In this document: positions 9,150 through 19,613 of the stretch, one piece after another
How the letters are laid out: every line of letters begins with the position of its first letter
Position numbering within the stretch: the stretch's first letter is position 1
NCBI RefSeq assembly: GCF_001039355.2
Contig: NW_019775617.1
Location: forward strand, 267,270 to 288,726
Source of the DNA: Lingula anatina
Lineage: Eukaryota; Brachiopoda; Lingulata; Lingulida; Lingulidae
Length of the DNA: 21,457 bases
Direction of reading: 5' to 3'
Position numbers and translations under genes: made by a program
Notes under the pieces: generated by a model
The model's input: only the letters and a program-made list of their open reading frames with translations
Told to the model about the DNA's origin: nothing
Databases searched by the model: none

Positions 9150-9830
9150 AAAATAATACTACAAATTGTCAGTGAAATTTTTGCCCAGACAAATAATATG
9201 TTAACCAAAATTAACGAGATGAACCATAGATTGAATGCACTTGGTACTTTAGAACGTGAATTGTCACAATTCAGAGGAGACTTGAAACAAACACATGAAA
9301 GCATGGTCCAAAGCATTGATAAGAGAAATAGAAACGTGACGGAAATGACACACAGGCAAGATAATATAGCCACCCAAGTTGCAAAAGTAGAGCAGGAACA
9401 AGAGAAATATGTAGAGCAACTGACTGATCTGAAAGCGAGATCGATTAGAGATAACTTAATCTTCACAAAAATCGACGAGACCGGTGACAAGAACCCAACA
9501 AAATCAAAATCAGAATGAAAATAAATAAGGATATAAGGTGAAATTGATCGAGTTTGACCGTGTGCACAGGATGGGAGATATATAGAAAAGCAGGGGACCT
9601 AGACCGATTGTTGCCAAGTTTGTTCGTTACGAGGACCGTGAGGATGTTCAAAGAATCTAAAGGGAACAGATCACTTTGTTAACCAGCAGTTCCCACCGGA
9701 AATCATGGAACCGGGGAAAAAGCTACTCCCAGCTCTCAAAGAAGCCAGAATGAACAACCGGCGGGCATATATATCATACAATAAGTTATATGTGGATGGA
9801 AAACAGTACACCGAACCATATTATTTATAG
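9150..9830 (+). pseudogene. L1-type ORF1 (coiled coil, then RRM) remnant
   Basis: A continuous frame from 9150 through ATG at 9198 to a stop at 9516-9518 encodes a heptad-rich coiled coil (about residues 1-75 from the ATG) followed by the start of an RRM-like domain, RSIRDNLIFTKIDE. After frame shifts the RRM continues with IEFDRVHRMGD, then GPRPIVAKFVRYEDREDVQ, and a C-terminal domain with NQQFPPEIM, LLPALKEARMNNRRAYI and KLYVDGKQY. This order is characteristic of L1-like ORF1 RNA-binding chaperones. Stops and frameshifts after 9518 make it non-functional. Confidence 0.8.
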
Positions 9831-10440
9831 ACGTTTGGTAGACAATCACAGCCTGCAATTTTACCTGAAGAAAAATTTTAAAACATACAGATATAGATAA
9901 ACAATTTGTAAATTAAGAACCTCATCCCATCCTCTAAAGTTAGAGAAAGGTAGATATAATAATACCCCTCGTAACCAAAGAATTTGTCAGTATTGTTCAA
10001 ATCATAATGTTGTGGGAGATGAGTATCATTTTATCTTGATCTGCGAAGAGTACTCTAATCTTAGAAGAGATTATATCATACAGTATTACCGGCGAAGATA
10101 ATCTACTTTCAAACTAGTACAGCTATTAAACACTTATAATGCTACAGACTTAAGAAATCTAGCTAGATTCCTGTGCTATCTGCAGCGTAGAGAGGACACT
10201 TTAAGTTTATGAGTCTAAAAAAAAAATACATTTATCGGTATATACATAAAGATTTTCTCTGTAAAAATAATTATGTAATACTTGCCTTACATAGAAAAAA
10301 CCACACTTTTTGATTTTCCACCATTCTTTAAGTATTTTTATATGTTAACAGTGGTTGCCACCACCACCTACCACAAATGTAACATGTATGTTTTTTGGTT
10401 TGTTTTTTGGTTATTAAGTTGATTCGGCAATAAATTGTTC
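9150..10440 (+). mobile_element. LINE with L1-type ORF1 remnant next to an RT C-terminal tail
   Basis: This is a decayed non-LTR retrotransposon. The ORF1-like part (9150-9830) is followed after about 100 bp by sequence coding for an ORF2 C-terminus: RTSSHPLKLEKGRY and then a finger, C-x2-C-x10-H-x4-C, in about 9915-10045, and then LARFLCYLQRRED to about 10200. The endonuclease and reverse transcriptase core, normally several kb, is absent. The 3' flank to about 10440 ends in an AT-rich tail (GCAATAAATTG). This may be an internally deleted LINE or two neighbouring fragments. Confidence 0.7.
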
Positions 10441-11065
10441 TATTCTGTTCTACTAGTTATCTTCACAAGTCCTACTTTAATCGTCCATCAAGCTGGAACT
10501 TCATTTACCTCTTAATTGGAGGGTAAAGTGCCCGTCAGCTCTCAGGTAGCCTTTGTCTTGAGTGTATCGAACACACTCTCGCTGGTGATATTTATCTCGG
10601 TTAAAAATCTATTTTCAAAGAGCAGCTCCAGCAGCAAAGATTTTCAAAATTTCCAGGTACAGCTAAATGTCGACTTACGCAACAGATGAAGGGCAGTTTA
10701 AATTATATGTGCCAAATATCATAGCTTATATTAGTGCACCAAGAACCAACACTTTTGCCAGAATTGGGGTGCAGGCCGTCCAAGATTGCCATCTGTAATT
10801 TCCTTCAAAATGTCAGGGCGTCCCACTTTTCCAAGTGCCGTGTCCGGGGGGAAGGGGGGATCTCTGTTAACTCTCAGGTAGGGCTAAGTTGAATCAGGTC
10901 CGTGTCAAAATTCATTGAAGCTTTGCAGAAAAAATCTTTTGTTTTTCTGTCTCCTTATTAAGACCCACGTACAGATTTTATCTAGTGCCTCTAGGTCTGC
11001 TTGAGCTGTTCTTTGAAAATAACGCACAGGTAGATTGGACATACTGGTACATTTAGTAACTGGAC
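10441..11065. other. Intergenic, nothing recognised
   Basis: No gene, inverted repeat or long open frame is visible. The word CTCTCAGGTAG occurs at about 10538 and again near 10871, which may mark an old imperfect repeat. Confidence 0.4.
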
Positions 11066-11397
11066 ATGACAACTATAACAAAAAGGGCTTTGGCAGAGTT
11101 GGACATCACTCCATTTCAAAAAACACTAGAAAATTATCCTCCACTAGGGGTCCTCGTTGTTACGAAGTTGGACGAAAGACCATCAATCTACTCTGTATGT
11201 ACAATAGAAATTACATTGTCCTCTGAAACACAGATTAGCCACTATCAAAGTTTCTTTGATGTTACAAGACTGAGAAAAGTGCATCTGTATTCTCAGTGGA
11301 CCGGCTGAAGTCTTCCGAGAGAGAACGTCGTCAACTAGAAAAAATTATAGATCCAGTAATAGCTTTGGATAAAAAAGATGATAAAAAACGTGGTTAA
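11066..11397 (+). pseudogene. Unidentified coding-like stretch, about 110 codons with one frame change
   Basis: The frame from ATG at 11066 is open for 80 codons, including ALAELDITPFQKTLENYP and GVLVVTKLDERPSIYS. It ends shortly after a shift near 11290, beyond which another frame continues, DRLKSSERERRQLEKIID through a Lys/Asp-rich tail to TAA at 11395-11397. The change coincides with a good acceptor-like sequence, TGTATTCTCAG. It could therefore be a frameshifted processed pseudogene, or two pieces of which the second (from 11297) is a terminal exon. I do not recognise the protein. Confidence 0.3.
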
Positions 11398-12062
11398 GGC
11401 ATAATTTTAAAGGCTATTTCAAAATTACATTACTAGTAAGAATTTTATACATAAAATAATTTAACTATGTAGTTTCTTGAAAGCATGCACTTTAACATTT
11501 TATTTATTTAAAACCGCCCTTGACGCTATTTTGCGCAAACTGAGTGGCAGTATGTTTCATTCTACTGGTGTCGATAAAAGTCTTGTCGCCATACATGTAG
11601 GTTTTTACTGTTTTTACAGTTCTTTGTTTTAAAAGTAGGTGGTCAGAAGAACGTATTCAACGAGGGAGAATAAAATGATACCATTTCGAAGAGAAAAGGA
11701 GAAAAAATAAATATATAAAAAATACGACTGTGCATAAATTAAAAGTTTACAAGGAATACGTGTCCGAGTGGGCAGCTTCTCCCCAACGTAAAATAACTTT
11801 CTGTGCTGCAATCCCCTGAACCCGTTTCAATTAAAAGTTGAAATTTTTCATGTGGACACCCATAGAGATGTGTCCAATCTGGACGTGACTGGGCATTGCT
11901 TACTGTAGCAGTGATGGATTCATTCAAACCATGTGCTAATTTAAAGTCCGGAGTCCAATTTGATTAGTACATGTGCAGGTTGGAGTTAGTCGTAGTATTG
12001 TGGCTAGTAAATTGGAGGAATGCCACCTGTACAAAATAATGGGGAACGGGCTACGGTTCCTA
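11398..12062. other. Intergenic, nothing recognised
   Basis: AT-rich sequence with no supported gene. A 62-codon minus-strand open frame at 11739-11927 has no recognisable motif and I do not call it. Confidence 0.4.
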
Positions 12063-13081
12063 AAGCCTGGGTCCCAACTCCACGCATGATTTTTAGGACG
12101 TACGTTTTTTTTTTTTTTTTTCGGTTCCTCTCGTCTGGCTGAGTATAGTAGCTAGCTCGCAGGGAAGGAATCAAGTAATTGATGATTGCAAGGAGTACGC
12201 AAGAAGAAAGTGCGTGGAAGATACGTGAGAAGCACAAAGAGAAATACCTGCTGCGCCTGGCGGGTTTCGCACGTGTCCCGCGCGCCCCGTGTATGCAAAG
12301 TACAAGCATCGTGCACTACGTATGTTATCCAGGCTAAGAGTTCGGGCAACGCGAGGGCAACTAAACTGGACGTAGTACAGTCTTGCTGACTTCGTACGGT
12401 TGCTGCTTGTCCTTTGCACGCAAGTCTTGCGTGTTGAGATGTATTTTTGGGAGGGGATAAGAACAGTCCATGTTTGAGGAGATCTTTAATAAATTATATC
12501 CGTAGCAGCGTTCAAATTGATGCCTTTCTGCTTGCCTGGCTTGTGTCCGGTTCCCCTCTCCCCCTCCTGCTCTTTGTTGTCTTTTTAGCCATTTTTCAAA
12601 CTTAAAATCCAAGGCTCCTTTTCGTGCATGCTCCTCCTTTTAATTTCATGGTCCGTGCACATGGAGTGACCACTACGCACTCAACATGCACGAGGCCGGT
12701 GAAGTCCACGCGTCGGGCGAGTGGAAGTGCGGAGTGAGCACGGAGTGAGCAAGAAATAAGTACGTGTATCGTGCGCCTTATCCACGTGTATCGCACGCAC
12801 CGTAGCCACCCAAGCGCAGTAGGGAAAAGGGAATTTCCTCACGTATCCCGTACGACAGGCGCACGGCAGGCGAACGTGTGTCGTACTTTTTTTCCATTTT
12901 TTTAGATTTCGTAGACCGAACGCAGCAGCTGTGAGCATGTCGAAAGTTTTCTACATGCTGTCTGTGCCCTCCAAAAGTTGTACGATGGACGTGCTCCTCA
13001 CGCACGAGATCCCACGCCTCCCCATATTTTTGGCTGTAGACTACACGTAGTAGCCAGTACGTTGGGTTGGGACCCAGGCTT
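12063..13081. mobile_element. 1-kb non-autonomous DNA transposon, AAGCCTGGGTCCCAAC ends
   Basis: The terminal inverted repeats AAGCCTGGGTCCCAAC (left) and its complement ending at 13081 bound a GC-richer interior full of ACGT, CGTGCG and CACGTG-like words, unlike its surroundings. The last 150 bp, reversed, match the left part of the 240-bp element at 19614-19853 (shared AAAAATATGGGGA and GTGAGGAGCACGT). The first 100 bp match that element's other end. No transposase is visible; several overlapping open frames on both strands come from the biased composition. A T tract lies at about 12106-12121. Target duplication and superfamily are unresolved. Confidence 0.8.
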
Positions 13082-13164
13082 AACTGACTATCATTCCTGT
13101 CACACCAGCGTGTGAAGCCGTCCAGTGTAAAGGGCGTTTTTTTATTGACACAGGAATTTTGAGC

Positions 13165-13188
13165 CATATATATATATATATATATATG
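13165..13188. repeat. (TA)n microsatellite
   Basis: About 11 TA units. It lies near the 3' end of the minus-strand LINE fragment that follows, a common position for such tracts. Confidence 0.9.
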
Positions 13189-13394
13189 CTTTATGCATAC
13201 TTTCTGCACCAGACTGAGCTGGTGAAAATGTACATAGATAAGGTAATAGCAGCAATAATAATGATAATAGTAATAGTAAAATACATAGATAAAGAGCACC
13301 AAAATAACATATATGGAAATGTACCAATATTTTCTACTATGTGAACTAAATCTTCGTATTTATAGTAATTATTGATAGACATCATGAAGTGGAA

Positions 13395-13830
13395 GATGTA
13401 GCACAGTTTCTTTTGTTAAAAGCTAGGTTAAGGAATTTGGCCAAGGAAATTATCACTGTTTCGTTTGGATTGTTCACTATGAATTGGAATTTATCTTTGT
13501 TGTTGAAATGTGCACAGCATGTGTGGCTGCTTTGTATTATTTTAAAGAGTTCTTTTCTGTGTTCTTTATACAGAGGGCAGGTAATTTAGAAGTGCTCTTC
13601 ATCCTCTATAACTCCAAAGTGGCATTTTCTGTCTTCGACTGGTGTTGGTTTACCCTTGACGTGGCGACCTGTTTCTATGTGCAAATTGTGGCTTCTGATT
13701 CTGAATTTAGTTATGGTTTGACGTTTTTCTTTATCTTGTATTATATCAAGGTATTTTTCTTTCTCAAAATGAAGTTTGAAAGTTTTATACCTTCTCAATT
13801 TGAGATTTTCTTGTGATATCCTACTATGCC
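13395..13830 (-). mobile_element. LINE 3' fragment, minus strand (ORF2 C-terminus)
   Basis: On the minus strand from about 13798 the translation reads KRQTITKFRIRSHNLHIETG and, further on, VIEDEEHF, the conserved tail of many LINE ORF2 proteins before and within the C-terminal finger. A frameshift near 13585 is followed by sequence equivalent to the remaining tail, ending at a stop near 13386. The first cysteine of the finger appears lost. It is the third such tail in this window, with those at 694-1920 and 9910-10220. It may extend through AT-rich 3' sequence to about 13165. Confidence 0.75.
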
Positions 13831-16156
13831 AAAGCTATGCCATATATATCTGAGGTCGTTTACATAACGTTAACATAACATTATACTGATAAGTTTTTAT
13901 TAACATTACCTTTAGTATTAATATAAAACCTGCAGTGATCTTATTTTCTGTCTCGACGAATAGCTTCTAGGCTATTTTTTAAAGATCAGTTTGTACCCAG
14001 CTTGAAAAAAATATATATGCTGCATTGCATTGTATCGTAAATAAATGACTACGCAATTCGTCCCACGGGGCCTAAAACAAATAGAACAAGTAGGCGACCT
14101 CTGCCTCAGTCAACGAGGTCAGCGATAAAGTCATGGTAGTACAGTTAAGGTATAAGACAGCTACAGGCGACATCCTTATGTAGGGACGTGGAAGAACTTT
14201 ACACAACACGTACAGCCACGTCAACGCCTAGGACTATCAATGTGTTTACCAGCCGGAAAGGTGCTGCAGACAGATTGGTGCAAGTCGTACTTTTTTAATT
14301 GAGCTACACGTACAACAGGTGACATTACAAATTCGAAAATGAAAGAAGGATACAACATAATATAACGAAAATCTGGATAACCTGTCCTCTGATGCGTCGT
14401 GGAAAATGTTCACGTGAAGTTTAAGTAATTGGTACATAGTGCTATTGCTGTTACATTTCTCTGGAAAGAAGGTAAATGCGCTTTATAAATACGTATAGCC
14501 TGTTGAATGATAAGCCATTTTGACTTTTTCGTGCCGCCATTGTGTATTAGAGCGTATCAAAGTTCTCGGTAACACTTCCTCTTATCAGAAATACTTGCGC
14601 CTAGAAATTAATCATTAACCAAAAAAGTATTTACAGGTCAACTGGACTGCTGCAAGGCAGGAGTTAATTTTTACATCTTTTTTCACATAAGTTGAAGTGA
14701 AGATTATATTCATTGTGCAAAAACTGATTTAGGAATTAATATTTACGGATATTGCTCAACGAACTGTTTTGCGTCAAATGTTCTCAAGAGACCTCGCAAT
14801 ATAGCAAAAAACTCAACATCAACAGTTGTGAAAGACCCAGGGTTTTGTGGAGGACGTCTTACCTCTGCAATTTTGACTCAAGATCGCAGACAAGTGCCAC
14901 CACTATTTCTCTAGTGAAACCACCGATGCCTTTGGCTGGGCTACAAATATCAGAAATGAAAATTTTATGATTGCCAATGAATGATAAATTCACTATAATT
15001 TATTGAAAGCCACCAGAGACAATCATGTTATCTCACTCTCAGTGTATATTATGTAGCCTAGACCCACAAGTTTACACCAATTTATTCTTATAATTAAAAC
15101 TGGTCGCGTACATTGTATGCCAAGGAATCCAGCTGCCTCTATTTCAGCATATCAGTCGACATGTGTGCCACTGGCACAGAGCTGCTGATGGTAGAGGTTT
15201 AACTGAACCACAAATAAGGATGTACAATCAGGACTTCCTGAATTCAGTTGTACACAGCTCACTTTATCTGCTGCAATAGAGACAACGATATCCATTATAA
15301 AATGTATATGACCGTACATAATTATTATTCTAAAAATACTGTAAAGACAGTGCCTTTGAAGCCAACTATTCTTGTAACTTTAGTCTTGCTAAGATAAACC
15401 TATTTTTATGTCTCAACATGTATCATTGCAGTGAAGGCAAAAAGCTTATTTATGCTGGCCAATTTAGCCATTTTGTTTTCGTTTATTTATTTATTATTTA
15501 TTTTTCGTTTTTGTGACAATCACTTCAGTTTCTTCAAATACTATTGAATATAAGCTGGTCCTGAGATACACCTTCACATCACTAGATGGGGAATTGCTGT
15601 CGTTGTTCTTCATCTGCGGGGATAAGCAACAGAAAACCACAGGAATTTGGGCCAGGTTCGTCCTCTTTCAATCACGAACCTTGTTAATCTCCGTGCTAAA
15701 TATGACTGTTTTAGCTTTATAGACGCCCTTCAAATTTAAAAATGGCAATTTAGACGATTTGAAGACATTTCAAGCCTGTTATCAGTAATTTCAGAGAGGC
15801 AGTCTTTTCTTCTACTCTTTCTACTTATTACATGTAGTTGACCCAACTTGAAAACAGATATTGACAAAATTTTGATTCAGAACAGATTTTATCTGGCTGA
15901 AAGGTTGGTTCTTTCGAAAGCATCCCTCCCCTCCACCTACGGGTGATGCCATTACAACATGCTGAACGGGTGGGCCAAGCTAATAAAGTCGCTGAATAAT
16001 CATTCTGTTTGCTTAATGATTGTAGGTTACATTGAAACAGCATTTGGAAATTAGCCAAACTAAGCTGTAGTTCCGGCTTTTTTGTCGGAGGTTAACTCTT
16101 TCCACTGTTTTTGTCACCAACCTTCTCTACCCCCTCTCCCTCACATCCAGTTTTTG

Positions 16157-16160
<4 letters not shown>
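13831..16160. other. 2.3 kb without a recognised gene; two orphan coding-like patches
   Basis: Two short stretches read like protein but match nothing I know. One at about 14746-14910 contains NIAKNSTSTVVKDPGFCGGR and RLTSAILTQDRRQVPP before stops. The other at about 15098-15280 contains LPLFQHISRHVCHWHRAADG and GLTEPQIRMYNQDFLNSV before a stop. They may be exons of an unrelated gene or transposon relics. The remainder is AT-rich with no clear repeat structure. Confidence 0.35.
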
Positions 16161-16232
<72 letters not shown>

Positions 16233-16236
16233 TTTT
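16161..16236. repeat. (AT)n microsatellite followed by a T tract
   Basis: About 32 AT units and then about 12 T. Repetitive Tyr-Ile open frames across it on both strands are artefacts. Confidence 0.95.
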
Positions 16237-16368
16237 ATTTTGCATTGTCGTCCTTCTGTCTCTGTTAAAATTTGGAATTTATTTGTACTGCCCTTTGTAA
16301 AATGCCTTCGTTGTTTAGAATTATTTGAATAATCTATAACTCCCAATAATCTTTGCTTTTGTTTGCAG

Positions 16369-16419
16369 ATAGATGCTCACTTAAAAAGTCAAAATTATAT
16401 TCATCTTCGTTATTAGCAT
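16369..16419 (+). CDS. Candidate upstream exon of copy B (phase 1-1), weak
   Basis: A 51-nt stretch with a strong acceptor (CTTTTGTTTGCAG) and a fair donor (T|GTAAGA), open in phase 1 and encoding about 16 Lys/Ser/Leu-rich residues. The phase rule matches the rest of the gene, but there is no copy A counterpart to test it because the LINE and Tc1 occupy that region. Only 35 bp separate it from the next candidate, too short for a normal intron, so the two are probably not both used. Confidence 0.25.
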
Positions 16420-16454
16420 GTAAGAGTAAAAGACTAATCCATTCTTAATTTTAG

Positions 16455-16510
16455 ACGGCCATGACGAACCGACGGAAAAAGATCCCCTTACCAGCAGACG
16501 ACATGAACAT
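16455..16510 (+). CDS. Candidate exon with two competing readings
   Basis: The acceptor CTTAATTTTAG is good. Reading 1: phase-1 start, GHDEPTEKDPLTSRRHEH, ending at a weak CAT|GTATGG donor in phase 0, which joins the phase-0 start of exon 16870-16954. Reading 2: phase 0, a terminal exon containing TNRRKKIPLPADD and YGNRIPNKV, stopping at 16539-16541, just upstream of a canonical AATAAA. Reading 2 would make this the 3' end of a different, unidentified gene. The sequence alone does not decide. Confidence 0.3.
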
Positions 16511-16869
16511 GTATGGCAATCGTATTCCAAATAAAGTTTAAAGCGTGAATAAAGAAAGCTTACGTAAAGTAGCATAGACTGATTCGTGCAACAACAATCA
16601 ATCGAGTATTTTCGTGATGTTTAATTTAGTTTTACTCATCTACTGTAAAACATGGTCCAAAGGAGGTTAGCTATTGTTGTTTTTTTTAACCTTTTCACAT
16701 CGTTTTTATATTCACCAGTAAATGATGATTTTCAAATATGTGAAAATCAGTTTTGCCTAAAATTGAACATCCTTATCACAGCATTTTTTTCACATTTTTT
16801 TCTTTAATCAAATACTTGTATGATAGCAGAGGTCTATTTCAGTGTTAATTATAATTAATATATTGACAG

Positions 16870-16954
16870 AGTGAGCAAGCCACGCTTTCGGAATTCAAAG
16901 AGTCATTTGCTGCTACTGCTGCTGCTGCTAATGTGGATTTCTCATCACGTCAAG
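16870..16954 (+). CDS. Copy B, counterpart of copy A small exon 1
   Basis: An 85-nt exon with acceptor ATTGACAG and donor CAAG|GTAGGT; flanks and splice sites match 2101-2179. It is read from the first base to agree with copy A and gives about 28 residues with a short Ala/Thr run coded by GCT triplets (16917-16929), absent from copy A. The length difference of 6 nt is in frame. It ends in phase 1. Confidence 0.6.
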
Positions 16955-17280
16955 GTAGGTTAATATAGATATCACTGGAATATGATGAGTGTTTGTGTAT
17001 CTTTAACCATACTTGCATATTTTGCAACATTTGTATGCATGAAATATTTTGGTAGTTACACCACAGAAACTTTTAGGTATATCAAGAAACATAAAATTAC
17101 ACATTGGTGGAGAGCTACATTTCTATTCTTTACTAATCAAGGTACCAGCAAAATAGCCCAATGAAGTAATACATGCTTTGTTCCCGGCTCTAGTTTTGAT
17201 TATATCTCTTAACAAAACTAGCACTGTGCTTCCTCTAAGTCACCTTTAATTAATTGAACCAGTTACAATGCTGAAATATA

Positions 17281-17319
17281 AAAAATAAATAAATAAATAA
17301 ATGAATGAATAAATAAATA
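17281..17319. repeat. (AAAT)n microsatellite
   Basis: About nine AAAT units with two AATG variants. Confidence 0.9.
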
Positions 17320-17799
17320 TGAAAGAGGACAGCAGATGACAAATGATGGCAGTTACCCAAGTTTTCCTTCCCTAAATCTTCCTTTTTTTTAAACTTTTTA
17401 AACATTTAAAACTAAAATAGCAGAAACATATACAAATAAAAAGTTTTGTACTAGGTGGGTAAGTCGCAAGTAAGAAGGCTGTCGGTCGCTGGTGTAATTT
17501 TTATGACAAATGCATTCTTAATAATGTCGATCTCAGACCACTTTGTTTCTGATGTAAGATTTGATGATTTTAGATGCAGTATTCATATACAAACTAGTGT
17601 TCAGCATGAACTGGACAAACTGGTCACTGGGTAATACCCCCTTCAAGGGTCACAGCTTTTTATTTTTCAAAGACGTGCTTCGGGCGAATTCTGTGCACCT
17701 TTCTCTTGTGACCATGGGTTTTTGAAATTTTTTCGTATAGAATTAGTGTCACCACTCTGCTGGCCATTAGAATAGAGTAGTCACCTAGAGGGAAAGTAG

Positions 17800-17914
17800 C
17801 AGGGGCGGATCCAGGGTTATTTGAAGGGGGTGTCCGGTTTTTAGCTATGGCATGCGGCGGATGCGAAGCCTACCCCCCCCCCCTGCCCGGCAGAGAGAGA
17901 GAGAGAGAGAGAGA
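17800..17914. mobile_element. Possible MITE end with C and GA tracts, truncated
   Basis: CAGGGGCGGATCCAGG at 17800 resembles the terminus of widespread hAT-type non-autonomous elements in invertebrates (recalled, not searched). The opposite end is not seen. A 10-C run (about 17874-17883) and a (GA)n tract (about 17892-17914) follow. Confidence 0.4.
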
Positions 17915-18486
17915 TCGCCTTTTTTTTCTTCCTTTGTCTTTAATGAAAAAAATGTGTTTTCTCAATTTCAATTTTTAATTGTTTAAACACCTCTTGTCAT
18001 TTTACATTATAACGTTATATAAGATAAAAAATCCATTACAAATTAAAATAAAATTAAGATTTTATCTACATCTTTCATTATTATCAATCAATAATATTTT
18101 GTTCTTTATGTCTTGCAAGATGCGGTTATTTTTATATTGATCTTTTAATAACCTTTCACTTTCTCTTAATTTTAGGCGAGGCACAAACGCACCGCGCCGA
18201 TATAGACAGGTTTGAACTTTAAAGGAAATTTTGTTACTACATTTGGTTATGAATTTCACAATAACACGATTTAAATATCAGTGTTAGAAGAGCGTGGTTT
18301 AGTTTCTCCCATTTAAGCATTGCAAGCATCAAAATAGCTAATTCAGCTGTTTTGCTTTAAAATAAGTCACTGATGTTACAAACCTTTTAAGTAATGTGAC
18401 AAAAAGTGACATTAAATGCATTTTTGTTGCTTCCTTTTGTGGACTCGTGCTTTTAACTTTTTTTTTTTTTTTTTTTTTTTTTGTAG

Positions 18487-18584
18487 CGACTCCATTAAAT
18501 CAACAAATTTTCAAGAAGAAATATTACCATCAATCGATTTCATAAAACAAGAAACATTGGAAGTCACAAGTACAAAAGATACCG
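18487..18584 (+). CDS. Copy B candidate exon, not present in copy A
   Basis: This 98-nt stretch lies between TTTTTTGTAG and ACCG|GTAAGT. It is open in one frame, with DSIKSTNFQEEILPSID and TLEVTSTKDT, polar and acidic like the other small exons, and ends in phase 1. From the obvious acceptor it would start in phase 2, which does not join the phase-1 end of 16870-16954. A weaker AG inside (TTTTCAAG|AA, about 18514) restores phase 1-1. It is therefore a real exon using an inner acceptor, an exon joined to another partner, or a decayed exon. Confidence 0.45.
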
Positions 18585-19171
18585 GTAAGTTTTTACATGT
18601 ATTAGCTGAAGGCCTCGAACATTTTTTCTTTACTTTGCATGGTTTAAATTTTCAAACTATTGAAAATTTACAAGACCATAAGTGCACGTGTAACGTAGTG
18701 GTTTCGTAGAACATTCTATAGGTGGACTAGAGTGTCTGACACTTTTAAAGTGTAGAACAGGGTCATAGTTAATGACAATTGTTTCTATTCATTCATTCTT
18801 TCATTTAAATAGATGGCTATCTGTACCGCTTCGCTTTTCCCCACTGCACACTCTTCCCACACACATGCCTACCCTTTAGCTGTTTCTCGAATTTAACTCT
18901 TAACTTAAATTCTATTTATCTTTTTAATACACTATTTTATTAATTGTTTTATTTTTACATCTCAAACTTTATATTGTTATTTCACTCTTATATCACTTTT
19001 AAGAGCTCGAACAGAGGTCATTTTTTGATGAATATAAAAATGTTTGATATATATTACTTGAATAAAATATTATTATTATTATAATTATTATTATTATTAT
19101 AATTATAAGAAGAGGAATTGGTTTCAGGGACTTTACATTTTATATTTTGACTTTTGTTTGATATTTTATAG
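18585..19171 (+). other. Copy B intron with conserved ATT microsatellite
   Basis: From about 18800 it aligns with copy A 2330-2729 (TTTTCCCCA, AGCTGTTTCTC, TTTTAAGAGCTC). An ATT-rich tract at 19069-19107 is the counterpart of 2552-2602. No coding potential. Confidence 0.6.
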
Positions 19172-19210
19172 ATGAAACCTATGTAAAGTCTATTTCAAGT
19201 CCAAAGTCCG
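19172..19210 (+). CDS. Copy B, counterpart of copy A small exon 2 (phase 1-1)
   Basis: A 39-nt exon between ATTTTATAG and TCCG|GTAAGT. Phase 1 on both sides gives 13 codons, ETYVKSISSPKS plus split residues at the junctions. It shares the C-terminal half and the donor region with 2730-2762 and is two codons longer. It joins 16870-16954 in frame. Confidence 0.65.
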
Positions 19211-19511
19211 GTAAGTGCGACAAAACCGCTAAAACAAAATTACTGGTTACAACATTAAATATGTTTTGATGTAAGTAAGTATATATATTTGATAATGCAG
19301 TGTAGCATCTTCCGCATGGGTTACCATTATTAAGTTCTGTATTGTATTATACTATATGAGATATGTATCAATGATTTCCACCCACTGTACAAAGAAGGAT
19401 AACACTGTAGGCCCTACTTTATCAAAATAAACCTCGCGAGTTTCAGTTATATAAAATCACGTGTAGCGCATTTGTATAATTGTCTTTATAAAAATTGTCA
19501 TCTAATTACAG

Positions 19512-19598
19512 TTAATTTGGATAAATCAGAATTCAGCATACCAGAAACCGTCTCCCTTGGAATTAGTGAGATAGCTGAAGAACACAAAGACGACTACG
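19512..19598 (+). CDS. Copy B small exon (phase 1-1), deleted in copy A
   Basis: An 87-nt exon (29 codons) between AATTACAG and TACG|GTAAGT. It is open in phase 1 and encodes an acidic polar segment with NLDKSEFSIPETVSLGIS and AEEHKDDY. Sequence on both sides of this region has a counterpart in copy A (about 2850-2880), but the exon does not. A transposon begins 15 bp after its donor. Confidence 0.65.
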
Positions 19599-19613
19599 GT
19601 AAGTTGATTTCTT

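Larger units (their letters stand above)
16955..18486 (+). other. Copy B intron, 1.5 kb, mostly without counterpart in copy A
   Basis: Nothing gene-like is firmly supported. A 65-codon minus-strand open frame at 18062-18259 (LKLRESERLLKDQYKNN) reads like protein but is unrecognised. An (AAAT)n tract and a MITE-like end are listed separately. The stretch ends in a run of about 25 T before TAG, forming the polypyrimidine tract of the next candidate exon. Confidence 0.45.

Noticed and set aside
12152-12938. Many overlapping minus-strand open frames rich in Arg/His/Cys
   Set aside because: They arise from the biased CGTG-rich composition of the 12063-13081 element; no domain or transposase motif is visible.
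16082-16346. Overlapping open frames of Tyr-Ile repeats on both strands
   Set aside because: Produced by the AT microsatellite.
18062-18259. 65-codon minus-strand frame with charged helical look
   Set aside because: No homologue recognised, no splice or promoter context, and it lies in a copy B intron; only noted.
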